DNA of 64,000 nt from Bacteroidales bacterium (GTDB taxonomy: Bacteria; Bacteroidota; Bacteroidia; Bacteroidales; Marinilabiliaceae): NCBI GenBank assembly GCA_015061285.1, contig SUWW01000010.1:110100-174099 (forward strand), written 5' to 3'. The translations under genes were made by a program, and so were the position numbers. Shown in pieces: positions 27,604 through 36,632 of the stretch (position 1 is the stretch's first letter; every line of letters starts with the position of its first letter). The notes below the pieces were generated by a model. It made no database searches. It saw nothing but the letters and a program-made list of their open reading frames with translations, and was not told where the DNA came from.

Positions 27604-27930
27604 TAAAGCGTACGACTAAAAAGTGCCACCATTGGCAAATTCTAGCTGTGAATGTTATTGGGTTCTTATATAGGCAATACTAAAATTGCCAGTAATGGCG
27701 AAAATATGGCGAGTATGATGGTTGTTAAAAGAGATAGATACCTACGTTTTTTTCATCTGCATTTCAATACGCGTTGAATATTATTACCCAAAAGAACGAA
27801 TTCACACTAGATACAACTCGCTCAGAGAACACAAACAACACATCTTTGTAAAAAAGTCAAAGATGAGTTTTCTGCGAGAATCTGTTCTAATCTGAGGAAT
27901 CTGTGTGCTAATACAATATAGTGCGTTACA
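27604..27930. other. Intergenic region between convergent units
   Basis: No gene is visible. Loosely inverted segments near 27621-27640 and 27680-27700 share TGCCA/TGGC blocks. A degenerate run near 27870-27905 (ATCTG repeated with variable spacing) resembles intergenic sequence seen again near 44570 and 63910. Confidence 0.4.
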
Positions 27931-27971
27931 AAAACAAAAAAGACGCGAGATGTCGTTGGACACCTCGCGTC
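27931..27971 (-). terminator. rpsP terminator
   Basis: Minus-strand GACGCGAGGTGTC and GACATCTCGCGTC form a 13-bp stem with one G-U pair and a CAAC loop, followed by a TTTTTTG stretch. It ends 25 bases after the rpsP stop. Confidence 0.9.
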
Positions 27972-27996
27972 GTTGTTTTGTTCGAAAACAAATTTT

Positions 27997-28560
27997 TTAC
28001 TCTGCTGCAGGAGCTTCAGCTGCGGGAGCTGCATCTTCGGCTGCGGGAGCTTCAGCTGCTGCATTAGCAGCTGCCTCTGCTTCAGCTTTAGCTGCTGCTG
28101 CTTCAGCTTGTTTTTGCTTCAAAGCCTCTGCACGAGCGGCATTGACTTTCTCTTCAGCCTCAAGGCGAGCTTTAGCTACGCTCTGCTTGTTGCTTGCAAC
28201 TTTAGCAGCTACGCCATCGAGTTGTTTTTGTTTGTTCTCTTTCCAAGCGTTGAATTTTGCTTCTGCCGTAGCTTCGTCAAAAGCACCCTTCTTTACGCCA
28301 CCGAGGAGGTGTTTCTTGAGGAGAACGCCTTCACGTGAAAGAATGTTGCGAACAGTGTCGGTAGGTTGAGCACCATTGTTAAGCCATTGTAGCGACTTCT
28401 CGAAGTCGAGTACAACGGTAGCAGGATTAGTGTTAGGATTGTAAGAACCAATCCTTTCAATAAACTTACCATCTCGTGGCGCTCTGCTGTTTGCTACCAC
28501 AATGTGGTAGAAAGCATAACCTTTACGTCCGTGTCTTGCGAGTCTGATTTTTACTGACAT
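27997..28560 (-). CDS. rpsP: 30S ribosomal protein S16 with alanine-rich tail
   Basis: S16 binds 16S rRNA and helps assemble the small subunit. Residues 1-80 are a normal S16 ([20 protein letters not shown], then [18 protein letters not shown]). After that the protein continues for about 100 residues. Residues 85-145 are Lys/Glu/Ala-rich and probably helical ([20 protein letters not shown]), and the last 40 or so are almost only Ala, Glu, Pro and Asp. Long S16 tails of this kind are known in Bacteroidota. The gene is monocistronic, with a good promoter at 28626-28655 and a strong terminator. The tail function is unknown. Confidence 0.95.
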   Translation of the reverse strand: MSVKIRLARHGRKGYAFYHIVVANSRAPRDGKFIERIGSYNPNTNPATVVLDFEKSLQWLNNGAQPTDTVRNILSREGVLLKKHLLGGVKKGAFDEATAEAKFNAWKENKQKQLDGVAAKVASNKQSVAKARLEAEEKVNAARAEALKQKQAEAAAAKAEAEAAANAAAEAPAAEDAAPAAEAPAAE

Positions 28561-28625
28561 GTTTGTTAGGACTTAAATGTTTAATAATTATGTTTTTATG
28601 TGCAACCAACCTACGATTGCGGCTG

Positions 28626-28655
28626 CAAAAGTACTTGTTTTATCGATAGTTACAA
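28626..28655 (-). promoter_or_regulatory. rpsP promoter
   Basis: On the minus strand TTG (28655-28653) lies exactly 19 bases before TACTTTTG (28633-28626), matching both elements and the spacing of the Bacteroidota promoter. The 5' leader would be about 55 bases. Confidence 0.8.
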
Positions 28656-28831
28656 CTCTATTAATGATTTTTTGCGTAATTATGGATAACCGTTTTCGGA
28701 TAAATTGGCACGGCTGTTGCATAAGTATGCGCCAATGCTACACGAATTCGCTATTATGTAACTTGTATTACTTATTTCACGTATAGAGGTTTCGAAACAT
28801 ACACCATTAACCACGTAATTCACACAATATC

Positions 28832-30658
28832 ATGGATATAAAGAATATTATCACAAAAAAAATTTCAAGCAGCATATTGGTAAAACTGGGTATTGCCGCT
28901 TTTTTCCTTGTGGCTATTACCAATTTGGTAGAGATGTTATGGATAACTCATACGGTAGAAGAATCGTACAACGAGCTACTTACAAAGCAACTTACTCAGA
29001 AAAATGAAGTCCTAAGCAGCGAGATGAATAAGACGAGTGCTGCCTCGTTGTCGTTTTTACAGCAATTGCAAAACGACTCATCTTTTGTAGCGCTACTCAA
29101 CGAAGCCAACCTCGAACATATATTCAAGAGCGTTGCAGAAAAATCCGAATTTGTTGGTCTGCGAAATATAGTAGTTGTCGATAATGACAATAACCTTCTT
29201 TCGTCATTTGCCACAATGGATGAAGAGCAGAAAGCCGATATAGTTAGTCTGGTTGATTACGTAAAACTGCAAACGAACGAACAATATAGCGGCATAGCCA
29301 AAATCTTCAGCGATGGTCCATGTCTAATGGCCGTGAAGTCTATGAGGAATAGCGCGGGCGAGATTGTGGCAACCATAGTTGCATCTAAAAAGTCGCTGGC
29401 CGACAAAGAGTATCTCAAGGCGCTCAGCAGCATGGAGCAATTGCCAATTTCGACGGTTGTTGATAATAGATATGTGGCATCGTCGCTCGAAGATGATGAA
29501 AAATATGCCGATGTGCTCGAAACTGAGTATGCTGGTGATGCTATCAACGACATAATTATCAATACTAAGACTTCCTATATATCTGAAGGTGAGGAGTATT
29601 ATGGTTATACATATTTTGCAAGCTATACGCCAATATTCGATTATAGAGATGCGCTTGTGGCAGTGATGGTTTCGGGAGAGAACAATCTTGAAGGCGAGAT
29701 CATAAACGACAATGTATTCCAAATATTCCTTATAGCAGGCGCAGTGGTAGCTGTGGTGATTATAACATTGGCATTGTGGCTTTTCAACATGATATTGGCG
29801 CGTCCGCTTCGTTTGCTCAAAGAGAGTGTAGGCTACATATCGCAAGGCGACCTTACGCAAAAGGTACGAATCATAAAAACACGCGATGAGGTGCAAGCCA
29901 TAGGCGAGGGTATAGCACTTATGCAGGTTTCGTTGCGCGACACTCTCGTAAGTATTATGAATTCGGCCAATGCACTTAATACCTCGAGCGGCGAGTTGAG
30001 TCGATCGTCGGTGACATTGTCGCAAGGGGCTAACACGCAAGCTGCATCGCTCGAAGAGATAGCCTCGGCCCTCGAAGAGATGACCACCAACATACACAAC
30101 AACTCCGATAATGCTCAGCGCACCGAGCATTTGGTAGAAAAAGCCAACGAGGCAGTAAATACCATCTCGCAGGAGTCGACGAAGAGTTTGAATGAAACAC
30201 TTAAGATAGGCAAGAGCATAAAAGAGGTGAATAGCCTTGTGAATCAAACTAACATTCTTTCGCTTAATGCAGCTGTGGAGGCGGCGCGTGCGGGCAGCCA
30301 AGGACGTGGATTTGCCGTTGTGGCCAAAGAGGTCGGTCGATTAGCAGAGGAGACACGCAAAGCATCGGTGGGAATATCAGAGACAGCAACGAATACTATG
30401 GATGGCTCGAAACGAGTTAATGCCCTCATTGAAAGCATTGCGCCGCAGATGAATAATGTTACTTCGCTTGTTCGAGAGATAACAGCGGCAAGTAGGGAAG
30501 AGGGTATAGGCGTAGATCAGATAAACGCATCGATATTAAACCTCAATAAAATTACGCAAGAGTCGGCGGCGAGTGCCGAAGAGATTTCGGCAAGTGCTGA
30601 AGAGTTAGCTCGTACGGCCGAAAAAATGAACGAACTTGTATGCCAATTCAAAGTTTAG
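28832..30658 (+). CDS. Methyl-accepting chemotaxis-type receptor
   Basis: This is an inner-membrane receptor of the chemotaxis family. Membrane helix 1 is about residues 16-37 and helix 2 about 292-316. Between them lies a periplasmic sensor of about 250 residues, probably a double-Cache type ([36 protein letters not shown]). A HAMP domain spans 317-371 ([20 protein letters not shown]). The signalling domain holds the receptor tip [18 protein letters not shown] with [19 protein letters not shown] near residues 470-510. No C-terminal CheR/CheB-binding pentapeptide is present; it ends VCQFKV. There are no che, flagellar or gliding genes in the window. It is a single-gene unit with its own terminator. 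The stimulus and output partner are unknown. Confidence 0.92.
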   Translation: MDIKNIITKKISSSILVKLGIAAFFLVAITNLVEMLWITHTVEESYNELLTKQLTQKNEVLSSEMNKTSAASLSFLQQLQNDSSFVALLNEANLEHIFKSVAEKSEFVGLRNIVVVDNDNNLLSSFATMDEEQKADIVSLVDYVKLQTNEQYSGIAKIFSDGPCLMAVKSMRNSAGEIVATIVASKKSLADKEYLKALSSMEQLPISTVVDNRYVASSLEDDEKYADVLETEYAGDAINDIIINTKTSYISEGEEYYGYTYFASYTPIFDYRDALVAVMVSGENNLEGEIINDNVFQIFLIAGAVVAVVIITLALWLFNMILARPLRLLKESVGYISQGDLTQKVRIIKTRDEVQAIGEGIALMQVSLRDTLVSIMNSANALNTSSGELSRSSVTLSQGANTQAASLEEIASALEEMTTNIHNNSDNAQRTEHLVEKANEAVNTISQESTKSLNETLKIGKSIKEVNSLVNQTNILSLNAAVEAARAGSQGRGFAVVAKEVGRLAEETRKASVGISETATNTMDGSKRVNALIESIAPQMNNVTSLVREITAASREEGIGVDQINASILNLNKITQESAASAEEISASAEELARTAEKMNELVCQFKV

Positions 30659-30686
30659 CTAACACTCTAAAAGCAAGCATAAAACG

Positions 30687-30720
30687 AAAAGAGCGAACGT
30701 CACGTATCGCTCTTTTTTTT
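30687..30720 (+). terminator. Terminator of the chemotaxis-type receptor
   Basis: AAAAGAGCGA (30687-30696) pairs with TCGCTCTTTT (30707-30716), closing on a 10-base ACGTCACGTA loop, with T8 running to 30720. Confidence 0.88.
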
Positions 30721-30818
30721 GTGTGAGAGCGAAGTCTCACTATTTACTACAATCAAATTTTCTTTAGTGCGTAAAAATCCGTTTGTGAATTGGTTTCGCA
30801 TAGGTAGCCGCAGAGCCT

Positions 30819-30848
30819 GCTGAAAAGAAACGGTCGTTTATTTTCAGC
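30819..30848. repeat. Long near-perfect inverted repeat
   Basis: GCTGAAAAGAAACG and CGTTTATTTTCAGC match at 13 of 14 pairs with two central bases. A T7 run follows 14 bases later (30857 on), so it may act as a second terminator or as a protein site. Confidence 0.5.
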
Positions 30849-31086
30849 CATAAAGAGCAGCGTTTTTTTCATTTTGTGTTGCTAAAAAGAGGGCCTACGC
30901 ATAACTATTTTGTGCTTTTTTACATAAATATTGTTGATGTGGGGAGTCGGATAAAAGTGAAAAGAAAGTATTAATAATTGCTATGATACAACAAGTTAGG
31001 AGGCGTGAGTGTGGGTGTGAAAACCCTCTTGCGCGCTTATTTTTCAAGAAAAATAAACAATCTGTTATATAATTGTAAAAAAGGGT

Positions 31087-31094
31087 TAATTTTG
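31087..31094 (+). promoter_or_regulatory. -7 box before the double SusCD operon
   Basis: TAATTTTG followed by CGCC matches TAnnTTTG. The 12 bases TAATTTTGCGCC are the same as those at 20671 before the AraC-SusCD locus. Confidence 0.5.
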
Positions 31095-31262
31095 CGCCGG
31101 TTGCTTCGATGCTATGTGTGTGTTGTTGTCGTGATAAAACGACCAATAAAAAGGGGGAAGAAAAACGGCTATGACTGACAGAGATTGAAAAGCTTCTACA
31201 GGGGGAGCGGCAACTCAACAAGAAAAACGAGACTTTAACATTACTAACTTAAACTTATCTAA

Positions 31263-34200
31263 ATGCTACTAAAAGCTTTGAGAGAGAGGCTGTGGCGAGG
31301 TTTTGCCTTGCTCGCAATCTTTTTACTTTCTGCAGTGTCTGTGGCATGGGCGCAGTCGGGAGCAATCTCTGGTACTGTAGTCGATAGCCATGGAGTGCCT
31401 ATTCCAGGAGCATATGTATTGGTTGATGGTACATCGCAAGGTACCGTAACCGACATGGATGGAAAATTCTCCATCGCAGCGAAAGCTGGCTCACAACTCA
31501 ACTTTTCATTCATAGGCTACGAAAGCGTCGCATTGCCAGCACAAAATGGCATGACGGTTACAATGACCGATGCTTCAGAGATGCTTGGCGACATTGAAGT
31601 CGTGGCTTATGGTGCACAGAAAAAAGTAACCGTAACGGGTGCTATCTCAAGTATCAAGTCGGAAGATTTGTTGCGTACACCAGTTTCTTCGGTTAACAAT
31701 GTGTTGGCAGGACAGCTCTCAGGTGTCACCACTATTCAATATTCAGGTGAGCCTGGCGAAAATTCTGAAAACCAAATTTTTGTTCGTGGTAAAGCAACAT
31801 TTAATGATAAAGATGGTGCTCAAGCCCCTCTTGTTCAGGTGGATGGTGTAGAACGTGAAATGTTCGACATCGACCCTAATGAAATAGAGAGCGTAACCGT
31901 TTTGAAGGATGCTTCGGCAACGGCAGTGTTTGGTGTTCGTGGTGCAAACGGCGTTATACTTATTACCACCAAGCGTGGTAAAGAGGGTAAGGCTCATATC
32001 AATGTTTCTACAGCATTCTCGGCGCTTATGCCTACCAAAATGGTTGAGATGACCGATTCATATCAATATGGAGTGTTCTACAACCAGCAGCGCGCCAACG
32101 ATGGTAATTCACCAGTATTCTCTGATGCTTTGCTCGATAAATTCAAAAACCCCAAGAGTGAAGTTGATAAGATTCGTTTCCCAAGTCATGATTGGGTTGA
32201 CTATACCATGAAGGATGTAACCCTTCAGACGCAGAGCAACCTCAGCATCGATGGAGGTAACGACAAGGTTAGATACTTTGTTAGTGTTGGTCTCTTCACG
32301 CAAGGAGGTGTATTCGACACATTCGATCTCAATTATGATTGTGACTATCGCTACAAACGTATGAACTATCGTACGAATGTGGATATTGACGTAACCAAGA
32401 CCACTCTTCTAAGTGTAAATATTGCTGGTAAACTCGATCGTACCAATAAGCCTATCACTGGTCAAGGCTCGAGTGGTATGGTGAAGAACATCTACTTCTC
32501 AACGCCATTCTCTTCTGCTGGTATTATTGATGGCAAACTCATTTATCCGTCGACTGATACCAATGAGAATGAAGATGGAATAATACTTCCTTTCGTTGGT
32601 ACATCACCTTTTGCCTACTACACCACAGGAGGTTACTATCGTCAGGATAACATGAAGATTTCTACCGACCTCATACTTACGCAAAAACTCGATATGCTTA
32701 CCGAGGGCTTGAGCGTTAAGTTGAAAGGTTCTTATAATAGCGACTACTACATACAGAAAGAGTGCAGCGGTGGTTCTGTTGCTACATATACTGCAGTATA
32801 CACCAACAATGAACTAAAGTATAAGAAGACTGGTGAGGATAAAGATCCTGCGTCATATAAAAATTACCTTGGCAAAGGCCGCAATTGGTATTTCGAAGGT
32901 TCTATCAACTATGCAAGATCATTTGGATTGCACAACGTATCAGCTCTTGTACTATATAATCAGAGTAAAGAATACTATCCTAAAACATACAAATACATTC
33001 CACGTACGTATGTAGGTCTTGTAGGACGTATATCATATGACTATGCTAACAAGTATATGGCAGAGTTCAACTATGGTCGCAACGGTTCAGAAAACTTTGC
33101 ACCTGAGAATCGCTATGGTAGCTTCCCTGCAGGTTCTATTGGTTGGGCGCTTAGCGAGGAGGATTTCTTCGAAGGTGTGCGTGATATAGTTAGCTTCTTG
33201 AAACTTCGTGCATCGTGGGGTCTTGTAGGTAACGACAAGGTTAGTGGCTCGCGCTTTATGTATACTCCAGACCCAGTAACCATCAACACTTCTGTCGGTT
33301 TGGCAGAAACAAATGGAGCTGTTCCTGGTGGCTATCAGTTTGGAACGAACCCAGTAGGCGTTACGCCTTCATACGACAACTCGTATGTGCCAGGTGCAGG
33401 TAATACTAATAAGTATCCAAACAACAAAGATGCAACGTGGGAAACCGCATTTAAGCAAGATTATGGTTTGGACCTCAACTTCTTGGATAATAAAATCACA
33501 ACTACGTTCGACTACTACTTTGAGAAGCGTACCGACATTATGGCTCAGAACTGGAAATCAGCAAGCATTACAGGTCTTGACCCAGCATACACCAACTTTG
33601 GTGAGGTTCATAGTTGGGGATGGGAAGCCAGTGTAGGTACCAACATTCCTATTGGCGAGGACGTTCGCATTTGGGGTAAGTTGAATATTTCATACAACCA
33701 AAACGAAATCATTACCGATGGACAAGCACCTCAAGAGAATGAGTTTATGAAGACAGAGGGACGCCGCATTGGATCTCGCTCTCAACTTCTCTTCTTCGGT
33801 CTTTCGGAAGGCGCGCAGATTGATAACGAGCGCTACAAGGCAGCATACGGTACAGATCTTCCTAAACAGAGCTTTGCTTCGCAAATCAAGCCTGGCGATG
33901 CACTCTTTGTCGACCTCGATGGCAATGGTGTAGTTGACGCCAACGATAATAGCCGTAATTATGGCTACACAGATGACCCAGAATATATAGCAGGTTTCAA
34001 CATTGGGGCTGGCTGGAAAGGTCTTTCTGTGTCGATGCAATGGGTTGCTGCATGGAATGTTAGTCGTATGATAGAGAGCACATTCCGTCAGCCATTCGTA
34101 AATGCATCTGGTACAACGCAAGGTTCACTCCTTCAATATCACGTAGATAACACGTGGACGGTTGATAATCCAGATCCAAGTGCAAAATATCCTCGTGCTA

Positions 34201-34472
34201 CTTGGACCAATGCAGCACAGAACTATGCGACGAGTACTCTCTATGAGCAAGATTCTAAATACCTACGTCTCAAGACAGCGGAAATTAGCTACAGATTCGA
34301 TTTGCCATTCATGAAGACTTTAGGTATGAAGACATTGCAACTTTCGCTTAGTGGCTACAACCTCATAACGTTCACTCCATATCTATGGGGTGATCCTGAG
34401 AGTAAGGCAACACAGTCGCCTACTTATCCTTTGCAGCGTACCTACACTGCAAGCCTAAAACTCAGTTTCTAA
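31263..34472 (+). CDS. SusC-like TonB-dependent outer-membrane transporter
   Basis: This is the first barrel of a double SusCD operon. A signal region ends near VAWAQ at residue 30. The regulatory-like domain follows (GAISGTVVDSHGVPIPGAYV), then the plug with VVAYGAQKKVTVTGAIS near 115 and TVLKDASATAVFGVRGANG near 210, then the barrel, ending ASLKLSF. Length 1069 aa is normal. It resembles the SusC at 21650 in its N-terminal domain (both have IPGAYVLV and GTVTDMDGK), so these two may be related by duplication. SusD begins 14 bases later. No signalling extension is present. The transported glycan is unknown. Confidence 0.93.
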   Translation: MLLKALRERLWRGFALLAIFLLSAVSVAWAQSGAISGTVVDSHGVPIPGAYVLVDGTSQGTVTDMDGKFSIAAKAGSQLNFSFIGYESVALPAQNGMTVTMTDASEMLGDIEVVAYGAQKKVTVTGAISSIKSEDLLRTPVSSVNNVLAGQLSGVTTIQYSGEPGENSENQIFVRGKATFNDKDGAQAPLVQVDGVEREMFDIDPNEIESVTVLKDASATAVFGVRGANGVILITTKRGKEGKAHINVSTAFSALMPTKMVEMTDSYQYGVFYNQQRANDGNSPVFSDALLDKFKNPKSEVDKIRFPSHDWVDYTMKDVTLQTQSNLSIDGGNDKVRYFVSVGLFTQGGVFDTFDLNYDCDYRYKRMNYRTNVDIDVTKTTLLSVNIAGKLDRTNKPITGQGSSGMVKNIYFSTPFSSAGIIDGKLIYPSTDTNENEDGIILPFVGTSPFAYYTTGGYYRQDNMKISTDLILTQKLDMLTEGLSVKLKGSYNSDYYIQKECSGGSVATYTAVYTNNELKYKKTGEDKDPASYKNYLGKGRNWYFEGSINYARSFGLHNVSALVLYNQSKEYYPKTYKYIPRTYVGLVGRISYDYANKYMAEFNYGRNGSENFAPENRYGSFPAGSIGWALSEEDFFEGVRDIVSFLKLRASWGLVGNDKVSGSRFMYTPDPVTINTSVGLAETNGAVPGGYQFGTNPVGVTPSYDNSYVPGAGNTNKYPNNKDATWETAFKQDYGLDLNFLDNKITTTFDYYFEKRTDIMAQNWKSASITGLDPAYTNFGEVHSWGWEASVGTNIPIGEDVRIWGKLNISYNQNEIITDGQAPQENEFMKTEGRRIGSRSQLLFFGLSEGAQIDNERYKAAYGTDLPKQSFASQIKPGDALFVDLDGNGVVDANDNSRNYGYTDDPEYIAGFNIGAGWKGLSVSMQWVAAWNVSRMIESTFRQPFVNASGTTQGSLLQYHVDNTWTVDNPDPSAKYPRATWTNAAQNYATSTLYEQDSKYLRLKTAEISYRFDLPFMKTLGMKTLQLSLSGYNLITFTPYLWGDPESKATQSPTYPLQRTYTASLKLSF

Positions 34473-34492
34473 CGTGATGAATAAAAATGAAA

Positions 34493-36589
34493 ATGAGTAA
34501 GCAAATGACTAAAACAAATACAATAATAAAATATGTATGTGCGTCGGCATTAGGTCTCTCGCTTGTGTCGTTCCCTGCTTGTACGGACGATATTGAGTTC
34601 GGTGACGATTTCATGGAGTCGTACAATGGCTCGCAAAAGACTCTTGAAGAGACTTTTTCTGACCCTACCTATGCAGCACAGTGGCTTACGGGTATTTATC
34701 CGCTTCAGCACTATGGTCTACCATACGGCAACCGCGATTATGTGCCCAATAGCTCAAACCCTTACACTGGTAAACTCGATGGCTTCACTGACCTTTACCA
34801 CATTCACTGGTCGTCTACAGCACTCTACAACAACTATTATATAGGAACGCTTAGTTCGGCTGGTGGCAACCTCTTCTCGTTCACTGGCGAATATATGTGG
34901 CAAGCTGTTTATAAAGCTTGGACCTTCATCGATAATATCGATAATGTAACTGAAATATCAGCGGAGCTGCGTAATCGCTACAAAGCTGAGGCTCGTTGCC
35001 TTATAGCTATGAAGTACTACGAGATGTTCTCGTGCTATGGTGGTCTGCCTGTTATCGACCATGCCATTCAAGGTAGCGAAAACGTGTCGAATCTCCCTCG
35101 AGCAACAGTAGAAGAGACTGTCGATTTCATGGTTAAGCTTCTTGATGATGCAATTCCATACCTGCCATGGGCATGGAATGGTTCAACTTCTGAGACCGAT
35201 AAATCGAACACTGGTCGTTGGACTCAAGCTGGTGCTATGGCATTGAAAGCTAAGATTCTAACGTTTGCTGCTTCGCCAATATGGAATAGCGACGAAGGTT
35301 TCTACAATAGTGCTTCTGAAGCAGAAACTCAACACCTTGTTTGGTATGGCAATTACAGTGTTGAGCGTTGGAATCGCGCACTTCAAGCATGCAAAGATTT
35401 CTTCGATGCGCTTGACAAGAATGGTTTTTATGCTCTTGAACAGGCTGCAGGTAAGACCATTAACGACTATCGTCTTGCATATCGTAAGGGATACATATCA
35501 ACCGAAAGTCCTGAAGTGATTCATAGCGTTCGTGTTCGTCTCTACGACAACTGGGCAAATGGTTACTATGCATGGTCGAACTGGGTGCAACTTGGACGTA
35601 ACTCATACTTGCCAACCTTCGAGTATATGGAGATGTTCCCATGGAGCGATGGTACGCCATTCGATTGGGAAAAAGATAAACAGAAGATTTTCGGTGGTGT
35701 GAGCCAATTGACTGGTAGAACTATTTCAGGTCAGTTGTTTTATACTTACCCCAATGCTACCGATAAAAAAGCTACGCGCGACCCTCGTCTCTACGAAGAG
35801 ATTCTTGTTAACGGCACCGATGCATCTCTCGATTGGAGCACAGGCCTAACCTCAGGCGACGAATATGAGCTCTGGGTTGGTGGCTATCATGAGGGATTCC
35901 AAGTGGCTGACCTCGAAACAGATAAAGATGGCAACGAAGTAACCTCTATCAAAGAGCTTATGACATCTATGTATTCTACAGGCTTCGGCGTAGTGAAATA
36001 TCAGCTTACAGGTAGCGATTATCTCCGTCAGCCATTACAGTGGGTCGCATTGGGTATGCCAGAGATGTATTTGCTTTATGCAGAATGTTTGGCGCAGACT
36101 GGTGACCTTACGGGCGCTATAGCTCAAGTAGATGTTGTTCGCTCGCGTGTTGGTCTCAAATCGCTCGGCTCGGCTGTTAGTGCTACAAAATCAGACAAGG
36201 AGACCCTCATCAATGAGATCCTTCGCGAGCGTGCTTGTGAACTCGGTATGACCGACAACCGCTACTACGATCAAGTGCGTTACAAACGCACCGATTGGTT
36301 GACCAAGAAGTTGCATGGTCTTGTTACATATCGTCAACAGCAAAATTCCGATGGCTCATTCAAGAAAGTTGAGACGCCTTACATAGGCGATGAGAAGAAT
36401 GCTGGCAACACCCATCCAACACTATTTACTTATGAGAAGTTCCAACTTGTTCAACCTTCTGAAGGTCGCGCACTTTGGGCTTACGAAGATGACCCTAATA
36501 ATATTCAGGTTAAGAAATGGCTTCTTATGCCATTCCCTCTCTCCGAGATTAACAAGAACTACGGACTTGTTCAGAATCCGGGTTGGTAA
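34493..36589 (+). CDS. SusD-like surface glycan-binding lipoprotein
   Basis: This is the binding lid paired with the SusC just upstream. The start could be the ATG at 34487 or the one at 34493 (MSKQMTKTNTI); both keep the signal, which ends at the lipobox Cys in LVSFPAC near residue 30. SusD/RagB motifs include WTFIDNIDNVTEIS, RYKAEARCLIAMKYYEMFSC, RATVEETVDFMVKLLDDAI and, near the C-terminus, LINEILRERACELGMTDNRY. At about 698 aa it is long for the family, with the extra length in the middle. Aromatic residues that could form a glycan platform are plentiful but I cannot assign the ligand. Confidence 0.9.
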   Translation: MSKQMTKTNTIIKYVCASALGLSLVSFPACTDDIEFGDDFMESYNGSQKTLEETFSDPTYAAQWLTGIYPLQHYGLPYGNRDYVPNSSNPYTGKLDGFTDLYHIHWSSTALYNNYYIGTLSSAGGNLFSFTGEYMWQAVYKAWTFIDNIDNVTEISAELRNRYKAEARCLIAMKYYEMFSCYGGLPVIDHAIQGSENVSNLPRATVEETVDFMVKLLDDAIPYLPWAWNGSTSETDKSNTGRWTQAGAMALKAKILTFAASPIWNSDEGFYNSASEAETQHLVWYGNYSVERWNRALQACKDFFDALDKNGFYALEQAAGKTINDYRLAYRKGYISTESPEVIHSVRVRLYDNWANGYYAWSNWVQLGRNSYLPTFEYMEMFPWSDGTPFDWEKDKQKIFGGVSQLTGRTISGQLFYTYPNATDKKATRDPRLYEEILVNGTDASLDWSTGLTSGDEYELWVGGYHEGFQVADLETDKDGNEVTSIKELMTSMYSTGFGVVKYQLTGSDYLRQPLQWVALGMPEMYLLYAECLAQTGDLTGAIAQVDVVRSRVGLKSLGSAVSATKSDKETLINEILRERACELGMTDNRYYDQVRYKRTDWLTKKLHGLVTYRQQQNSDGSFKKVETPYIGDEKNAGNTHPTLFTYEKFQLVQPSEGRALWAYEDDPNNIQVKKWLLMPFPLSEINKNYGLVQNPGW

Positions 36590-36632
36590 ATAATGCAAGT
36601 CATCTCTATTAACACCGACAAAAAGAAATACA

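Larger units (their letters stand above)
30659..31262 (+). other. Intergenic and leader region before the double SusCD operon
   Basis: This 604-base gap contains the receptor terminator (30687-30720), a long hairpin (30819-30848), a -7 box at 31087 and about 160 bases of likely 5' leader before the SusC start. I see no gene. The GC-poor stretch between 30860 and 31080 has no feature I can name. Confidence 0.55.

Noticed and set aside
28000..28370. Alanine- or cysteine-rich open frames opposite the rpsP tail
   Set aside because: They arise from the repetitive Ala codons of the S16 tail read on the other strand.
28561..28831. Possible second small gene or RNA upstream of the chemotaxis-type receptor
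   Set aside because: Only a short frame with no homology is present, and apart from the rpsP promoter there is no hairpin or terminator.
27997..30720. Signs of a mobile element around the orphan receptor
   Set aside because: No transposase, integrase, tRNA or flanking direct repeats were found.
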